A stretch of DNA of 64,000 nucleotides from Carallia brachiata (GCA_021464245.1 JADCRB010000059.1:293397-357396); one strand, 5' to 3'; positions 43,800 through 56,038 are shown, numbered from the stretch's first letter. Made by a program: numbers and translations. The notes: a model not told the origin generated them from the sequence alone.

Positions 43800-44966
43800 C
43801 TGTCAGAGAAAGAGAAGAACGCTTAATTGTCAATGGTGCCCAAAGATTCATGGTGGACTGGTTCACCTCAAAGGTTTGTTATGTCATATCATTTCTGATA
43901 ATTCTTATGTTTTATTGGTGTATTCCTCATAGTGTATAGTTTGTTTGCTTTCCACATCTATGTTTCCTAGATAGAGAATGAACAAATCACCAATTGCTGT
44001 TCCTAAAGGTATAGATTCTTTTGCTATGTTAGGTATATCGCAATTAGGCATGCAAGTAATTGATGGAAAATAGGATTCTGGACTTAAGAGATGAACACCA
44101 TAATGAGCACCCTTACCCTCCTTTCCATGTCTGGACGCATGCTTAGAGGGCACACTACAGAATTTCCTTTAATCTATTTCGAATAGGTTTATGACAGGAG
44201 AAAACATCGGGGACCCTCCTATGCCAAGGGAAATGATTATTAGGCAGCGAATTTTTAGAATAGAGGCATAATGTGAATTAAATCTTGGTGGCATGAACTT
44301 TGAGAGTTGTTTGTTTGTATTTTATTAAACATCTTCTAAGTAGTTATATAAACTTTGTCAATGCATCTTTTAGCTGGCCTGCTGTCTGTTGAAATGGCTT
44401 CGATCTTCTGTCGCTGACTTTCTCTCCACTTTTCTTTTTTACTTGGGCTTAACAAAACTTAAGTCCCTTAACATCAGATTCCTGCAAATGCATTACAGAT
44501 GTGGACATGAAAGTGCTTTCAGGTTATTGGTTTTAAGTACATTTTTCCTGGTGGTTATGTGCGTGCACTTGTATGCTCAATTTTGTTAGCACCTTTCGTG
44601 GTTTTTCTTCCATATAAAGAACTAGATTGACAAATGCAGTGACTGTGTATATACATGCCAATCACAAATTTTGAAGTTGGGAATTTTCAGTTTGAAGTCT
44701 TGCCAATTGCCACAACGATTATGATTGATACGCTAGAAGAGAATTGAGTGAATTTGACCATTTTTTTGTTCAATACAAACTGGGATATAAGGATTTCCAT
44801 TGGAAACTCGCTAAGATTTCTTTGTTAATTTCATTTTTTTGATTGGATCATGATTAATTATTCAAAGAACACTCACTTATCTTATGGTTCAGGTCTCCGC
44901 AGCCGGAAGGAATCACAAACTCCAATTGTAATGTTACTGATCTTCGAGTTTCTTATCCAAGTGGTA
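43800..44966 (+). pseudogene. LRR pseudogene fragment B' (exons 5-7 only)
   Basis: Directly after copy B there is a second set of middle exons. An exon 5 scrap ends at 43872 ('RIHGGLVHLKG'-like). Exon 6, 44447-44522, reads 'GLTKLKSLNIRF' and then a one-base insertion disturbs 'CKCITDVDMKVLS'; its acceptor AG has become TG. Exon 7, 44893-44963, has 'SNCNVTD'-like content with its LRR leucines damaged. Since copy B already ends with later exons, B' must be a separate partial duplicate or the tail of a recombined copy. Confidence 0.65.
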
Positions 44967-45606
44967 TTTTTCCTTTTTCACTTGCCATTTAGTAAATAGT
45001 AATAATATGTGAGAATATTATTTTCCTCCCTTGGTCTTCCATATATTATTTTTGTGCCAAGGTAACATATTGCATGTTCATATATCAGTTATATACTATT
45101 ACATGGTCTGCGCATACATATACTTTTTGCCCTTGCCCTATGTAGCTTATGGAATTTATAAAAATATTCACTAATTAATGTTATGTCCCAGCTTTCTAGT
45201 CGTTTAAGCTTAAGGAAATATTCGTTCAAAAGAAAAAAAAAAAAGCTTAAGGAAATAGATGCAAACTTGGTTTCCTTTTGTCTTTCTAGTAATACTTTCG
45301 AGAATTAACCATTAGTAATATTTTGTTTATGGTTTATATACAAACTATTGTTTTATAATATCTATAAGAACGTGTTTATTAATTGGTATTTACTATCTTC
45401 CAAGATTATAAAATAAAATGATTTACGTGACATATTAGTTAGTGAAAGAAATATCAAAATTTTCATTAAAGCTTTGTCCCTCCCTATTCCCATAAATCCA
45501 TCAGTCCAAATCCCTTCACAAGTCCAAATCCCTTCACAATTAGGAATCTTTGGTCTAATAAACAAAGAGTTCCAGTACATTGACTGAGAAAATGTACCAA
45601 GAAAAT
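44967..45606. other. AT-rich spacer between LRR copies
   Basis: No exon of the LRR gene and no other gene is seen. It contains a short direct repeat 'caagtccaaatcccttca' (45518-45536). Confidence 0.5.
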
Positions 45607-45736
45607 GTCTATAATACAATAAATTTAAAATTTTTTGTAACTATATTGATAAAAAATGCAACAAAAAATTACTATTTTTTTGTTCTATATTTTGTTATTA
45701 TTATATAAAATTTTAAATTTGTTATATTATTGACAA
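45607..45736. repeat. Small AT-rich inverted repeat
   Basis: The arms 'tataatacaataaatttaaa' and 'tttaaatttgttatattatt' pair over about 55 bases each around a central 'aaaaatgcaacaaaaaa' loop. MITE-like, upstream of copy C's leader. Confidence 0.55.
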
Positions 45737-47378
45737 TTACCAAATGCTTTTTATTTGGAATACTAACATTTTTCCATAAACAAAAAGCCAGCATTGACAT
45801 GGAGACTGCTCAACCTCTCTTACAAGGAATTCCCTCTCTTACAAGAATTTCTAATACCACCTTCCCACCTCTCTAATATATATTATATGTATCTTTTTTG
45901 TTTCTCCGCTTAACCCAATGCTCTTAATGCTCTCTCTCAGTCGACAGAATTTCTTTGCCAATGGATTAAAAAATCTCTCATTGTCTACTGATCTCATTCA
46001 AAGACTCTTTTCTTTTGGTCTTTCTTACCTTTTTAACGGTCATCTTTTCTTCTCAGGCTGTGATGGCTTTACGGGCATGCGAGACATGATACTCTTATTC
46101 TCTACTTTGTCGCAGAGAAATTGAGAGGTCTAACGGGCAAAGATTTCAATTTGCGGGTCTTTCCGTCTATGCTCTTATGGGTTTCCTTTTCTCGCCACTT
46201 TGTTTCATTTTCTTTTTTTTTTTTTTTTAATGTTCTTGTTTTGATTTTTTAATAATGCTTGCTTAGAGTTTTTTCTTTTTGTGGGGGAAAATCGTAGGCC
46301 TAATACAGCTTTTTTTTCTTGGAAAATATGATGTTTTGTCGTTTTGATAATATTTCACGTTTTATTGATGAATCTTTTCTTGAAATTTTAGTTTCTCTTG
46401 TTTTTAGTTTTTAGTTTTTTTTTTTTATTCTTTTCCACTTAGAAAACTGAATCTCTGGGTCTTTTCTTATCTGTGTGAAAATTTGTTGCTTTTGCTGCTA
46501 CTTTTGTGATCATTCAGATGTGTATGTTTTCTTGAAGCCCTTCTGTTTTTAGGTCCAAGCAATGAATCTTTTCTTGGTATTTCAGTTTCTTTTCCTGCTA
46601 CTTTTTTTTTTTTTTTTGGTTAACGATTGTTATTGAAGATTCTTTTTTTTGGGGGGAGGAAAATAGAAAGAGTGAATTTAACCCTGTTTCCCTGGTATTT
46701 TGTAATGTATTGTTTTCCTGGGAAGTAGGTTCCTTTAATGACGCTTCATGTTCTATGGATGAATATTTTCTCAGTATTTCAGTTTTTAGTTTTGATATGG
46801 GAAGAAAGGACATAAATCTCTAAGTCCTTCCCGGGGTTTTGTTGTTTTTTTTTGTTTTTTTTTTTTTTTTTGTACTGTGTGTAGACACATAACTGATTAC
46901 TACTTGGGTGCTCACTTGAACCTTCGGTTTGTGGATCATAAAGATTGAAGTATGGACAGCTAAATTTTACGTCATAGGTATTGCGTTTCCTTTGATTGGT
47001 GAAATTTAAATTACATCACAGGTTTAAGTTCTCAAAAATTTCATTAATTAAAATTGGTAATATTGGCAGACTGCAGTTCGTTATGAGGTACTGTACAGAT
47101 AATAATTATGTTGCTCTATTTTTGTCCCTCTCAATTAAAAACATTCCTTGATGTTATTCCTTTCTGTCAGGATAATTTATGATAAATGCCACATGCTTTG
47201 GTTTCAAGCTAGAGAACAAGGCCATCCGTATCTTCGTTTGACGAGATCAATTTTTCACTGCCAAAGAGTGACATCTAATGGGAGGAATTTTTTCTAGGAA
47301 GAGAGGCCAACAAGCTGTTGAATATGGCAGAAGAGTAATGGTCTCCAGAAGGTACACAAAACGTGGAAATTTGGAATG

Positions 47379-48791
47379 GTTGAGAATAGGATTGGCAATG
47401 AGGGGGGTCGGAGGCGGGGATAGCCCTCGTTCCTCGTATCCGTTTATTACCCTCATCTCCATCCCCGTCCCTATCCCCGTCGGGTATGAAATTTTAAACT
47501 CCGTCCCCATTCCCGACGAGGAACGGGGATCCCCGTCCCCACCCCGTACCCTTTCAAAATAAAATTTAAAAAGTTATATATTTTCACAATTCAAATTACT
47601 TGATACTTATGGTCAATGACAAACCAGCTATTTATATTACAAATCTCATGTGATTTAAAAATATAATGAATAGGTGATCTAAATATTAAAGTTTAGATGT
47701 ACAAGTTTTTTGTTAAGAATTAGTAATAGAAATTAAGGTCCTAAACTTGATGCACGATGTGTAGAAGAATAATGACACTATTTTGAAAATGTTATATTAC
47801 TCAAATTTATATACTGATATAATGACATTATTTTTGAAGATGTTATATTGCTCAAGTTTATAATAAGTAAGCATTGAAAGTTATGTTGCTCAAGTTTATA
47901 TATTGATATAATGACACTATTTTTGAAAATGTTGATATAGAAGAATAATTTAGACAAATCGTATTTAATATTTCAATTGTTGTATAATAATAAAGTTTAA
48001 AAATACATTTTATAAAGATATGGATCACATAAAAAAAAACTCAATTATGAAAAATTCAATAAATGAAAACTATAAAAACATCACCCCATGATTTTGTATT
48101 TTTTCTTATCTATTTTCTATATATAGTGTTAGATTTCTTGTAATGTTGGGATTTTTAATTTCGTTCCTAGTTTTTTAAACAATTTATTCTCATATTTTTT
48201 GCACTTATATACTGGCACATTTGGAAAGAAAGAAATAATAGTATTTTAAAACAAGACTTCCAGTAAAAAAGATGGTCTTTCTAACTTGTATATTCGGGGC
48301 CAAACCTTCAAATTATTGGTTGAGAACTTATACGACAAGTTGTTGTGATTCCTACAGTATCTATTAATAATTTCGTAATTACAATTAAAATTGGTTATTA
48401 CTTGAATCCTTGACCTCAAGACTATCAATATTTTGAATAAACCATTGAGTTAAAGAAAGTAATTTCATTAATAATTTAACAATTCCATTAATAATTTTAA
48501 AGTAGCTAAAATATAAGTTATTGAAGAGTGAATGCAGTAAATATTAAACAATAAAAACGAATAAAGATTAAAAATTAAATAAAAAATAAAAAAAATAAAC
48601 GGGTCGGGGATGAGGAAGGTATGAGGATGGGGATAGGTAAACTCATCCCCATCCCCATACCCGCTAAAAATATACGGGGATCCCTGATCTCCGCCCCATT
48701 CCCCGGTCAACTGGTTTGACCCCGTACCCGTCGGGGTGGGTACGGGTAATCCCCGACAGGTACGGGTAACATTGTCATCCATAGTTGAGAA
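47379..48791. mobile_element. Non-autonomous hAT transposon with 8-bp target duplication
   Basis: The duplicated target GTTGAGAA stands at 47379-47386 and 48784-48791. The element proper is 47387-48783 (1,397 bases). Its ends, TAGGATTGGCAATG and the complement of the right end TATGGATGACAATG, match at 10 of 14 positions. GC-rich subterminal regions full of 'ggggat'/'ccccgtccc' words (47401-47560, 48600-48770) flank an AT-rich non-coding core. Eight-base duplications and short terminal inverted repeats are hAT features. No transposase is encoded, so it moved with help from another element. It splits exon 1 of LRR copy C. Confidence 0.82.
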
Positions 48792-49286
48792 CATCATTTG
48801 TTCAACCTATTGCACTGTCTTACTTATCCTTTTCCTTAAGCCTTCAGAGATTGTGCATTTCAGGTATTTTCTTCAATGGATAATTTTGAATCTGAGGTAC
48901 CTAGAAGTGATTCAACTTTGCAGTTGTTTTTCAGTTTCTTTAGAAGATGGGACTGTATTATGTTTCCAGTTTTTTTTGACAGGATGTCCAGTAGGGCGAA
49001 AGTGCTGGCGTGAAGGATAGTTGGACGGATTTCATCTCTTATCAAGGGTTATTTTTTCCTTTCTTTAGATCTTTATGATTCTGAGATCGTGGATAATCGA
49101 CTGGGTCTTCTCAAAGATTGTACAAATCTTGAAGCTATGACATTTAATTATTTTGACCAGGTTTGTCAACATGGGATAGAACACATCACTGGTACTTCAA
49201 TATTTTCCGTCTTGACATTTTTCTTTATGGTTAAATGCTGAAGGTCTCATTAGTTCATATTTTTGGCATTGCTCAAGAGTAAACTA

Positions 49287-51612
49287 TGTTTGAAAATGAA
49301 AGATGATGAGATTGGAATGAAATAATTGTTTCAAGTCGTGTAACAAACGTCACTTTCCTTAAGGCAAAATTCGCCCTCACTAAATTGCAACAGAGGTATA
49401 ATGCGAACTCCCTCACAGGATAAAATGAAGCACACTCGACTGCATGTTGCAATACTGAAATCGAGCCCTCAAGAAGTTGTTGTAATATCTAAAATTACTC
49501 ACAGAAATGTATGGATTTTTCTATCTTCTCTATCTCTATGTGAATGCCCACATCACATAGTTGTCGGGAGAATAATTAGGTAGTTATTTGGGCAAGAAAC
49601 GCATTTTTTAGGCCCAACAGACACGACCTTTTTAACGTGTCTTTTCATTAATAGACGCGTCTCTATAACTATCAAATTAACTAGGGGACACGACTCTTTA
49701 TTTTGAAAATTTCCCCAACAATCCCCCGTCATTTTCAAAATTATAAATTGTAACAGATTCTTAATAATTATGGAAGTCAAATGCATAAGTAAAGTATCTT
49801 ACAGATTCAACTTTACGTAGTGAAATATGCATTACAACATATTTGAATAATATGGTAGAGAAGTTTTGAACCAATTATTCTTACTGATATCCTGTAAAAA
49901 TATTTCACATATTTGACTATACAACATTATACTTCTCTTTTTAATAATTGACACATTAAAGGCCATTGTGTGCATATCCTTTTTATGAATGTTTTAGAGT
50001 CAAGTCCTTAAACTCATTGGAATGACATACACATTCCACGTTCACATAGGCAGACTAGGGTCCCCGCTTTAAAGCACCTTTTCAAGTATGTTAAGAGTTT
50101 CAAAAACTCAACCTCCCACTTAACTGCAGGTACCAAGTACTATGAACACTTGGGATGGAGAAAAACTATTTATAGTGCTTCAAATCACACTGATGATGTA
50201 CTTTGACTCATTGAACTCAAGACTTGGCGTTGTATCAAGTGTTGAGTCGAGGTTCCATCATGGGTGATCAATAAGTATGGACTTGAACTCATCCCTCATT
50301 TGATGTCTCATTCATTAAGTTGTTGTTAACTCTTTTAGTTAAGGATTAACTTTCTTTTAATACGCAACTGACTTTTCGAAAGTCTTTTATATTTACTATG
50401 GTACCACAAATTATACGCTAAGAGATACCGTTAATATAACGGTTAACATCTCACCCTTTCACTCTAAAGGGTCATTAATTTCAAATACATTAGAAGCACT
50501 TGCTTTAGTGGTCGCGATCCACGAGCGTCACAGTATTTTGAAAAGTTTGTCTATGCTACAACATAGTTATTTATAAGTTATCTACTACTTTCTTTTATTT
50601 GTAAAAGAAAGAAAATAATTTGACTTGTGAAAAGACTTTGAATAGTCACCTATAGAAGTCATGACTCGTTTTGAAAGAACACGTCTTATCCACTCAAAGA
50701 GTCGTGTCTCTTTCCATGAAGAGTCGTGTCTCTTTCCATAAAGGGTCGCGTCCTTTCCCACTAATGGTCATATCTTTTCTTATGAAAAGTCATGTCTCTT
50801 TTCATGAAGAGTCGCGTATCTTTCCATAAAAAGTCACGTCTCTTTCTATCAAAGGTCGCGTCTCTTTCTATAAAGAGTCACATCTCTTTGTATGAAAGGT
50901 CACATCTCTTCCATAAAGGTTTGCGTCCCTTTTTACTAATGGTCATGTCTTTTCCTATCAAAAGTCATGTCTCTTCCTTTGAAAAGTCTCGTCTCTTCTC
51001 TTGAAGAGTAACGTATTTTTCTTTGAAGAGTAACGTATTTTTCTTTGAAGAGTCACGTTTCTTCTCATGAAAAATCACGTTTCTTTTTATGAGAGGTCGC
51101 ATCTTAATTGACGAAGTCGGAAGACCAATCCTTTCAAATGATCCAATCACGAACTAAATAAAAAATTTTGCCTTAGGATTGTTGAAAATGAAAGACGATG
51201 AGATTGGAATGAAAGAATTGCTTCCAGTCGTGTAACAAACGCCACTTTCATTAAGGCAAAATTTGCCCTCACTAAATTGCAACAGAGGTGTAATGCGAAC
51301 TCCCTCATAGGATAAAATGAAGCACACTCGACTGCAAGTTGTAATACTGAAATGAAGCCCTCGAGAAGTTGTTGTAATATCCAAAATTACTCACAGAAAT
51401 GTATGGATTTTTCTATTTTCTCTATCTCTATGTGAATGCCCACATCACATAGTTACAGAGAGAATAATTAGATAGTTATTTGGGCAAGAGACATATCTTT
51501 TAGGCCCAACAGACACAACCCTTTTAACGCGTCTTTTCATTAATAGACGCGTCTTTATAACTACCAAATTAATTAGGGGACACGACTCTTTATTTTGAAA
51601 ATTTTCCCAACA
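49287..51612. mobile_element. Short non-autonomous LTR retrotransposon with internal 22-bp minisatellite
   Basis: Two direct LTRs (49287-49720 and 51180-51612, about 434 bases, roughly 90 percent alike by eye) begin TGTT and end AACA. They flank only 1,459 bases of non-coding DNA. The five bases outside the ends are AACTA and GACTA, a one-mismatch target duplication. No gag or pol is present. The interior carries about twenty units of a 22-bp minisatellite. Size and lack of genes place it with TRIM/LARD-like non-autonomous elements. It lies in an intron of LRR copy C. I could not assign the primer tRNA, and orientation is uncertain. Confidence 0.82.
50657..51106. repeat. 22-bp minisatellite inside the short LTR element
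   Basis: About twenty imperfect tandem units of the form 'agtcacgtctctttctatga' plus two bases. The 70-codon frame at 50792-51004 is a translation of this array and shows an imperfect 7-8 residue rhythm; it is not taken as a gene. The unit resembles part of the LTR end read backward ('ataaagagtcgtgtcc'). Confidence 0.85.
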
Positions 51613-52805
51613 GACTAGCTCATTTTATAACCACTTTTAACTTTAGAAAATTTACCAAATGAATGGATGGAGTAGTAATTTTGGTTTATGTATGCACACA
51701 TATGCGCTGCAGTCCTTTTTGGGTTTATTCTAGGGTCTTGACATGTAAAAACTATTTTTTTGTATAGAAAATTAAATAACTTAAAATTTTTTATGTGCAT
51801 GTCATACAACTGAATATGTAATATGGTGTAGAAAGAGGTAAAAGAAGTGGCTGTGCACTTGGAGAGGTACCCCATGATTTCAAATGGTTGGATGGATGTT
51901 ATCTCTTATAAACTTCGTGAAAGCATCTTTTTTGCTCGGCTACTCTCTCTTGAAATGGCTCTGACCCTCAATGGCTGACTTTCTCTTGACCGAGGCTAAG
52001 CAAAACTTCATTCTCTTGATATTTGATGCTGCAAATGCATTGACAACAGAGAAATGAAAGCTGTTTCAGGTTATTGGTCTTTAAGTGCTTGTTTCTTGGT
52101 GGTTATGTGTGTTAAATCTTTTTGGCACCTTCTGTGTCTTTTATCTAATATAATGAACCTATATTGATTGATGTAGTGACCGTATATATATGCCAATACC
52201 ATATTTTGAAGTTGGGATTTTTCAGATTGAATTCTTGCCAGTTTCCATCAAAATCATGATTGATTTGTTAGAAGAGAATTGGGGTAAATTTGACCACCAT
52301 GATGTTCACTATGAACTGGGATACAGGCTTAAGGATTTCTAGTGGAGACTCAGTGGTTTTCCTTTGTTAATTTTAGGTTTTTGATTGGATTTTGGTTAGT
52401 TGTCTAAAAAGCACTTGCTTCTCTTTTGTTTTAGGTCTTCCCAATCTGAAGGAATTACAAATCTCCAATTGTAAGATTACTGATCGTGGAGTTTCTTTTT
52501 TAAGATATAGTTTACTTTTCTTTTGTCATTTTCCATTTAGTAAGAATAGGCAAGAATATTAATTGTCTTGTTGTCTGGCTCTTGTAGATGTGAGAAGTTT
52601 TCTGGTGAGCATAACTTGTTATATCTTTGGCTTTATTGGATAAAGTGATGATCTATAGAATTTGCTATTTTATCCTTCAACTTGCACTGACAAATAGACT
52701 TTGTTTATATACAAGATTACTAGCAGTTTTGGGAAACTTGAAGGTGTAAGTCTTGGCTTTCAACAATATAACCAACCCATATTTGATGCATTTAAGAGTT
52801 CTCTT

Positions 52806-52816
52806 CTCTCTCTCTC

Positions 52817-52883
<67 letters not shown>
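52806..52883. repeat. (TC)n(AC)n compound microsatellite, copy C
   Basis: Longer version of the repeat at 41427-41481 with homologous flanks. The Arg/Glu and Leu/Ser frames across it are not genes. Confidence 0.9.
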
Positions 52884-53238
52884 TTTCAGCTGCCATTGAG
52901 TAAGTAGACTTTAGTGAAGACTAGTAGCTGTCTCACATTTTCTTTTAACCCACATGAGGTACCACAAGGGATGTGCAGTTCTACTTTCTTTTTAAAAGTG
53001 GTGGGTAGTTATGATTCTCTATATGGTGAAAACCTTCTTAAGTTTGGCCATCATGTATTCTCTTTTTTGTGCTACTGATTATGTTGCTATTTTTATGTTG
53101 ACAATGGGATTGTTGTGGGATGTAGGGATACATAAGTAGTTGAACCAGTCTCAACTTTGCCAGATTTTAGGTTTTGAGCTTTTTAGTCCCTTGTTTGTCT
53201 AACTACTTCTAGTTGTTGATCTTCAAGTGTAGCTTAAG

Positions 53239-53703
53239 TGTTATGTCTCTTAGGTTCTGATTCTGTATTAACTGAGAACAGAAGCTACAGCAGCAGCATA
53301 AGAGAAGAGATCGAGAGTTTTGGGACCTGAAGAGTTAAAGCATATACAATTCTCATTGATTATCTTGTTTCAATTTTTAATAATATATATCATATGCATT
53401 ACTAATTTCAGAAGTTGAAATCGGAAAATTACAGCAACTAGTTACAAAAGTAACTTTCAAATTTGAATACAAATTCAAACTTCATGTTTCAAATTTAAAC
53501 TCATTTAAATACAACCACAAGTTAACAAGTAAAGCTAGCTAATTTAAAGCCTAAAACCTGTCCAGAAAAAAAGCAACTAACTTAACTAACACCTGTCTTT
53601 AGGAGGGAAGTATAAAAAAAAAAAAACAAAAGAAAGGAAAAAAAATCAAAAACAAAAAGCTGTTAATTCTGGAAAGCAACCAACAGCTCCAACTTCTTCA
53701 ACA
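53239..53703. mobile_element. Solo LTR with perfect 5-bp target duplication
   Basis: A 465-base insertion, absent from the matching intron of copy B, starts TGTTA, ends CAACA, and is bordered by TTAAG at 53234-53238 and 53704-53708. It has no coding capacity. These are the marks of a single LTR left after recombination between the two LTRs of a full element. Its sequence differs from the LTRs at 49287 and 55598, so it is another family. Confidence 0.85.
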
Positions 53704-54560
53704 TTAAGCCATATTTCGTAATCACCTCGAAATAGGATGTTTCAGTCTTGGTTGTCCAAAGAATCATCTGCAGCTTTGCCAGTGATTGATTTTTTCGCCA
53801 AATCCTAAAAGTATTAGTAAATGATTTCCCGTGTTAGCGCCTCCTTCCAGCACCCATTAGCACTATCATTTTGCACATTGCTAACAGGGACAAGGATAAA
53901 TTTTGTTAAATTGTTTTGTCATTCCATCTTCTTCCTCATTTTCTTTTTTCTCTATTTTTTCTTTCCCACTATCACCCTTTACAGGTTACTATTGTTTCTA
54001 GGCTTAAGAAATTTGGAGAGCTTAACTTTGATTCTTCCAAGCTTGGAGATGAAGAGCTTAGTAATTTGACAGGTATTCCAAATTTCATATTCAAGGATGT
54101 TGCTTTGTGCCTACATTGCCATCTGCAATACCTTGTGTATGATTACTTGTCCGCTAGGTTGAAACTCTTGACAAGATTAGGGGGCGACTAGCTTGTGTCT
54201 TATTGACCATGGCATTAGCTGCTGTCTAGTTACTTTCATTTTTCCCCTAATTTTGCCTTTTATTTTGTCATGATGTTAGAGCTTTGAATAGGGAATAATG
54301 GAGACAGGGGATCTAATTAGCAAACTCATAGTAGATGATAGAGTTGAGTAACTTCGGTTGGAGTGAGCTATGCTAAAAATCGGTACTGAGGATCAGAGAT
54401 GGCATTGCTATGTAATTTTGTGACACTCATGTATTTTTTTGTTATCTATCTGATAGAAAATGTTTAAAGAGTCCAAAGAATTTGCGAACAATAGTGGAAA
54501 CAATATCCACTTTTATTATCTTAAATCTTCAATTGTGAGGCAGTTCATGTAACGGAAGAC

Positions 54561-55597
54561 CTACATGAAAACTCATGTTTTTGGAAACTTGTCCAGAATC
54601 TACTTCAAATCTATTTTGGAAGTTTGCAAACTGATAAGGGGTGCATTATTTTCTGTTTATCTAAAATTAATGAATTCGAGATGCAACAATAAATAACACG
54701 GATGACAAGGTGAAGCAGTTTTATAAAAGTTTGATGATGTGAAAATTCACAGTGCTTCATATATTAGCATCTAAATAATGTTAAGTTTCTAGCTTGACTT
54801 TGGAAAATTAATCAGATGTTTAAGCAAAGTGGAAATGAATATTCTATTTCACTCGTCAATTTTGGTGAGTTGGCATAAACTTTAGTTTTGAGCTTAACGG
54901 CCTCTATATGTTTAATGTCTGTGTAGATTGTCAAAATTAACTCTGCTGACAAAAGGTTACATTTCTGAAAACCATGTTTTTCTTCTTAATTAAAAATTTC
55001 GGCTGTTGGGACTTTCTATATGTAGGGTATGCGGTGGATGCTAGAGATGACCATCCCTTAGTTGTTTTACAGGTGTCGTTTAAATTTTTGGGATCAATAC
55101 TTCATGATGTTGTGTTGAATATTCCTTTAACATGGTACTGTGCTTCCAGTTTAATTGTTTCTAAACGTTGACTACCCTCTCAATGTTTCCTAGCATATTT
55201 ATTAGCACATATGCTGCAATTTTCTTCTTGTACTCACAGAAAGTTTAGTGCTTCGCCTTTCAATCTGCTTGCATCCAATGTCATGCTAAGGCAGATGTGC
55301 AGAGAGTAAAATATGTTTTGCAACCATTTTTACCACTTTGTTTTTTTTTTTCTACTTTAAAATCTACAATTATCAAGAAAAACGATTGTTCTTGTTCTTC
55401 TTGCTAATGCTGGAATAAATGCATAATGAAATGGAAGACAAAACAAATAAATTTTCTAGAGAAAGAGAAGACATAAGGAAAGGGAGGGAAAGAAACAATG
55501 AAATTGATTTACAGAAAACCCCTTTGCGCTATCTAAAAATCATTAATAATGGATGTAGGTGAAAAAAGTATAGACATGCTAAAACGGGACTGTGTTT
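54561..55597. other. AT-rich DNA, origin unclear
   Basis: It may be further intron or downstream sequence of LRR copy C, but I could not match it to copy B. A 65-codon frame at 54974-55171 has no recognisable domain. Confidence 0.4.
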
Positions 55598-56033
55598 TGT
55601 TTGGGAAATTTTTAAAATAAAGAATCGTGTCCCCTAGTTAATTTGGTGGTTATGGAGACACGTTTATTAATGGAAATACACGTTAGAAGAGAAGTGTCCA
55701 TTGGGTCCAAAAGATGCGTCTCTTACCTAAATAACTATATAATTATTCTCCCTATAAATATGTGATGTAGGCATTCACATGGATATAGAGAAAGATAAGA
55801 AAGTCTTTATGCATTTTTTGAGTAATTTTGGATATTACAATAACTTCTCGAGAGCTTAATTTCAGTATTACAACCTGCAGTCGAGTGTGCTTCATTTTAT
55901 ACTGTGAGAGAGTTCGTAATATACTTCTGTTGTAATGTAGTGAGGGCAAATTTTACCTTAAAGAGAGTGACACTATTACACGACTTGAAACAATTCTTTT
56001 ATTTCTAATCTTACTCTCTTTCCTGTTCCAACA
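55598..56033 (-). mobile_element. Solo LTR of the short LTR family, inverted
   Basis: The 436 bases are the reverse complement of the LTRs at 49287-49720 and 51180-51612, for example 'gagtgtgcttcattttat' against 'ataaaatgaagcacactc'. It runs from TGTTTGGG to CCAACA and is flanked by TGTTT and TGTTC, a one-mismatch target duplication. No internal region or second LTR is nearby. Confidence 0.82.
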
Positions 56034-56038
56034 TGTTC

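Larger units (their letters stand above)
45780..54560 (+). pseudogene. LRR (F-box/LRR 14-like, RNI type) pseudogene, copy C, with three TE insertions
   Basis: The leader (45840-46010) and long first intron match copy B. Exon 1 starts at 47278 and is the best preserved of all copies: 'MGGIFSRKRGQQAVEYG', open for 36 codons until a hAT element splits it at 47386. After the element, exon 1/2 remnants run 48784-48863 with a deletion between them. Exon 3 is 48983-49191, with stops. A short LTR element interrupts the intron (49287-51612). Exon 6 is 51995-52069. Exon 7, 52435-52506, is open: 'GLPNLKELQISNCKITDRG'. A solo LTR sits in the next intron (53239-53703). A further LRR exon, 54001-54072, is intact: 'NLESLNFDSSKLGDEELSN'. 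Intron homology to copy B ends near 54560. Confidence 0.72.

Noticed and set aside
50792..51004. 70-codon ORF with an imperfect 7-8 residue rhythm
   Set aside because: It is a direct translation of the 22-bp minisatellite. The unit length is not a multiple of three, so the periodicity reflects the DNA repeat, not a protein repeat.
50657..51106. Regular short repeats considered as a possible CRISPR array
   Set aside because: Units are contiguous with no unique spacers, in a plant nuclear context inside an LTR element; it is a minisatellite.
52677..52907. Arg/Glu-repeat and Ser/Leu-repeat ORFs
   Set aside because: Both are translations of the (TC)n(AC)n microsatellite.
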